Source: Rhodobacter sp. (GTDB taxonomy: Bacteria > Pseudomonadota > Alphaproteobacteria > Rhodobacterales > Rhodobacteraceae). Taken from it: DNA of 49,074 nt. Location: positions 1-49,074 of the forward strand of contig JADCEF010000060.1 of NCBI GenBank assembly GCA_020250445.1, given 5' to 3'. Below the pieces are notes generated by a model. The model was not told where the DNA came from and did no database searches. It saw only the letters and a program-made list of their open reading frames with translations. Both the position numbers and the translations under genes were made by a program. Positions 47,427-49,074 of the stretch are shown piece by piece; positions within the stretch are counted from its first letter, which is position 1; each line of letters opens with the position of its first letter.

Positions 47427-47455
47427 TTGACACAAACAGGGAACGCGGGCAGAAC
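47427..47455 (+). promoter_or_regulatory. lexA promoter region with SOS (LexA) box
   Basis: GAAC at 47441-47444 and 47452-47455, separated by seven bases, match the alphaproteobacterial LexA box GAAC-N7-GAAC. TTGACA (47427-47432) is a good -35 element and the box covers the spacer and -10 zone, so binding would block transcription. It indicates LexA autoregulation. Confidence 0.85.
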
Positions 47456-47496
47456 ATGCAGTGAACCCCTGCCCTGCCGTTCTGGAGGCCTCCGCC

Positions 47497-48192
47497 ATGC
47501 TGACCCGCAAGCAACTGGAACTGCTCGATTTCATCCGTGTCCGGATGGATGTCGACGGTGTTCCCCCATCCTTCGACGAAATGAAGGAAGCGCTGGATCT
47601 GCGGTCGAAATCGGGCATCCACCGTCTGATCACGGCGCTGGAAGAGCGCGGCTTCATCCGCCGTCTGGCCCACCGCGCCCGCGCGATCGAAATCGTCAGG
47701 CTGCCCGAGGCGATGGAACGCCCCGGCTTTTCGCCCCGCGTCATCCCCGGCGACAGGGTTGCCCCCCCCGCCGCGCCGCGCCGCGCCCTTGCGGTAGAGC
47801 CGATCCATGCCACCGAACTTCCCGTGATGGGCCGCATCGCGGCGGGTGTGCCGATCGAGGCGATCAGCCAGATTTCGCATCACATTGCCGTTCCGGGATC
47901 GATGCTGTCGGGCAAGGGCCAGCACTATGCCTTGGAGGTCAAGGGCGATTCCATGATCGAAGCGGGTATCAACGATGGCGACATCGTGGTGATCCGTGAA
48001 CAGATCACTGCCGAAAACGGCGATATCGTCGTGGCCCTGGTTGACGATGCCGAAGCCACGCTGAAGCGGTTCCGCCGGCGCGGCAATACCATTGCGCTCG
48101 AGGCTGCCAATCCGGCCTATGAAACCCGGGTTTACCCCGATCACATGGTCAAGGTGCAGGGCCGTCTTGTCGGGCTGATCCGCAGCTATTAG
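47497..48192 (+). CDS. lexA: LexA repressor
   Basis: LexA is the SOS-response repressor and self-cleaving serine protease. The 231-residue protein has the N-terminal winged helix ([56 protein letters not shown], described here as residues 1-56), cleavage site Ala116-Gly117 in [10 protein letters not shown], catalytic Ser152 in [10 protein letters not shown] and Lys190 in EATLKRF. The alphaproteobacterial linker is longer than in E. coli. The ATG at 47497 has GGAGG 7 bases upstream. The open frame back to 47461 is not needed. A LexA box lies 42 bp upstream of the start. Confidence 0.97.
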   Translation: MLTRKQLELLDFIRVRMDVDGVPPSFDEMKEALDLRSKSGIHRLITALEERGFIRRLAHRARAIEIVRLPEAMERPGFSPRVIPGDRVAPPAAPRRALAVEPIHATELPVMGRIAAGVPIEAISQISHHIAVPGSMLSGKGQHYALEVKGDSMIEAGINDGDIVVIREQITAENGDIVVALVDDAEATLKRFRRRGNTIALEAANPAYETRVYPDHMVKVQGRLVGLIRSY

Positions 48193-48276
48193 CGGGGGTT
48201 GGACCAGTGCCGGCCGCTTGCCGGACGGGAAAATCATTCTGATCCGTCAGAAGGGTGGCGTCCGTTCGGGGCGGAT

Positions 48277-49074
48277 GGGAAACGAACCGCGTCTCCCCGC
48301 CCGGTAAGGGACCACGGGCCCGCAAGGACTGCCGCCACAATCGCAACGCAGGGCGGCTCCCGCCGGGGGCGGGGCGGGCGCTGGCTGTGGGCTTTGGCCC
48401 CCGGCTGTTCAAGGATCAGCCTTGCGCTGTGGCAGGGGCGTTGGCCCCTGCCAGATATACCGGACATCCGTGAAAACGCCCATCCGGGCGGGAACAGGAA
48501 ACGCGACCCGCGTTTCCCCCGCCCCTGCGGGACGGTCCCCTGTAGACTGGCAGGTCCAGGACCAGCAGAAAGCCAGCGCCCGACCCGGTGGGGGCGAAGC
48601 GCCCGCCAGGGGCGGTCGCTGGCCGGGGGCTTTGGGCCCCTGGCTGGGCAAGGGGCAGCGCAGCACTGTGGCAGGGGCGATGGCCCTTGCCAGCCAAGCG
48701 GTGAAGGCGCTGTCGTCGGTGCGGGCGGGAACAGGAAACGCGACCCGCGTTTCCACCGCCTGTGCGGGACGGTGCCCTGTAGACCGGCAGGTCCGGGACC
48801 AACAGAAGGCCAGCGCCCGACCCGGCGGGCGAGAAGCGCCCGCCGAGGGCGGGGCGGGCGCTGGCCGGGGGCTTTGGCCCCCGGCTGGTCCTGATCCCGG
48901 CGCAGCGCTGTGGCAGGGGCGATGGCCCCTGCCATTGAAGCGGTGAGGGTGCTGTCGTCTGTTTGGACGGGAACAGGAAACGCATCGCGTTTCCCCCGCC
49001 CCCGCGCGGCACTGCCCTGTAGACCGGTCGGTCTGGGATAAACAGAGGCCAGCGTCCGACCCGGCGGGTGCGAA
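48277..49074. repeat. Tandem hairpin-rich repeat of about 240 bp downstream of lexA
   Basis: The motif GGGAACAGGAAACGCG starts at 48490 and 48727 and recurs as GGGAACAGGAAACGCA at 48969, with periods of 237 and 242 bp. A diverged earlier copy begins near 48277, and the last copy is cut by the window end. Each unit contains GGAAACGCG-ACC-CGCGTTTCC (e.g. 48497-48517), a CCGGGGGC/GCCCCCGG-type stem, and GGCAGGGGC/GCCCCTGCC stems (48431-48452, 48670-48691, 48912-48933). Several frames are open on both strands through GC bias, but no known protein is seen, so I call this a repeat rather than a gene. Confidence 0.8.

Noticed and set aside
46228-48237. A 669-codon minus-strand open frame
   Set aside because: It runs antisense to moeA and lexA, both well supported.
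48199-48935. Open frames on both strands in the tandem repeats
   Set aside because: Several frames are open simultaneously and each follows the repeat period. No ribosome-binding site or known domain. Better explained by repeat DNA.

Overview
The window is GC-rich chromosomal DNA with short intergenic gaps and many 4-base start/stop overlaps. Protein content and gene order point to an alphaproteobacterium of the Rhodobacterales (Rhodobacter/Paracoccus-like). The evidence for this is the alr-mlaE-mlaF-pqiA-radA-cvpA-purF block, a LexA with a GAAC-N7-GAAC box, and the recurring TTCTGTTCACAAATATCC intergenic element. The assignment is from recall of these families; no search was run. No rRNA, tRNA, CRISPR array or insertion sequence was recognised.

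Layout. (1) 3-920: 3' part of a conserved Rhodobacterales protein usually labelled PAPS reductase. (2) 1.8-9.4 kb, minus strand: urease cluster ureD-ureA-ureB, a cyclase-family/AhpD-like pair, a gap of about 790 bp filled with hairpins, ureC, a second gap, then ureE-ureF-ureG. (3) 9.6-22.1 kb, plus strand: housekeeping genes pyrC, pyrE, dnaB, alr, mlaE, mlaF, pqiA, radA, cvpA, purF, an SDR and a YghU-type GST. (4) 22.3-34.2 kb, minus strand: an eight-gene catabolic operon with two dimethylglycine/sarcosine dehydrogenase-like flavoproteins, an MDR oxidoreductase, a homocysteine/betaine methyltransferase, an isocitrate-lyase/PEP-mutase-like protein, a non-pyrrolysine MttB homologue, an aldehyde dehydrogenase and a hydroxyisobutyrate-dehydrogenase-like protein. 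A LysR gene is divergent from it, with a clean 19-bp palindrome centred about 65 bp upstream of the inferred operon start. (5) 35.2-41.8 kb: histidine utilisation, hutF-hutC leftward and hutI-hutH-hutU rightward from a 73-bp regulatory gap. (6) 41.8-43.1 kb: a decayed divergent polysaccharide deacetylase gene. (7) 43.3-48.2 kb, plus strand: trpG-trpD-trpC-moaC-moeA-lexA. (8) 48.28 kb to the end: a GC-rich tandem repeat of about 240 bp that runs off the window.

Together the accessory parts read as nitrogen and one-carbon salvage: urea hydrolysis, histidine degradation to formylglutamate and ammonia, and oxidative demethylation of methylated amines or betaines. The most interesting candidate is region 4. 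It combines flavin/folate demethylases with an MttB-superfamily methyltransferase but has no corrinoid protein or corrinoid:folate methyltransferase nearby, and its LysR operator can be read directly from the sequence.
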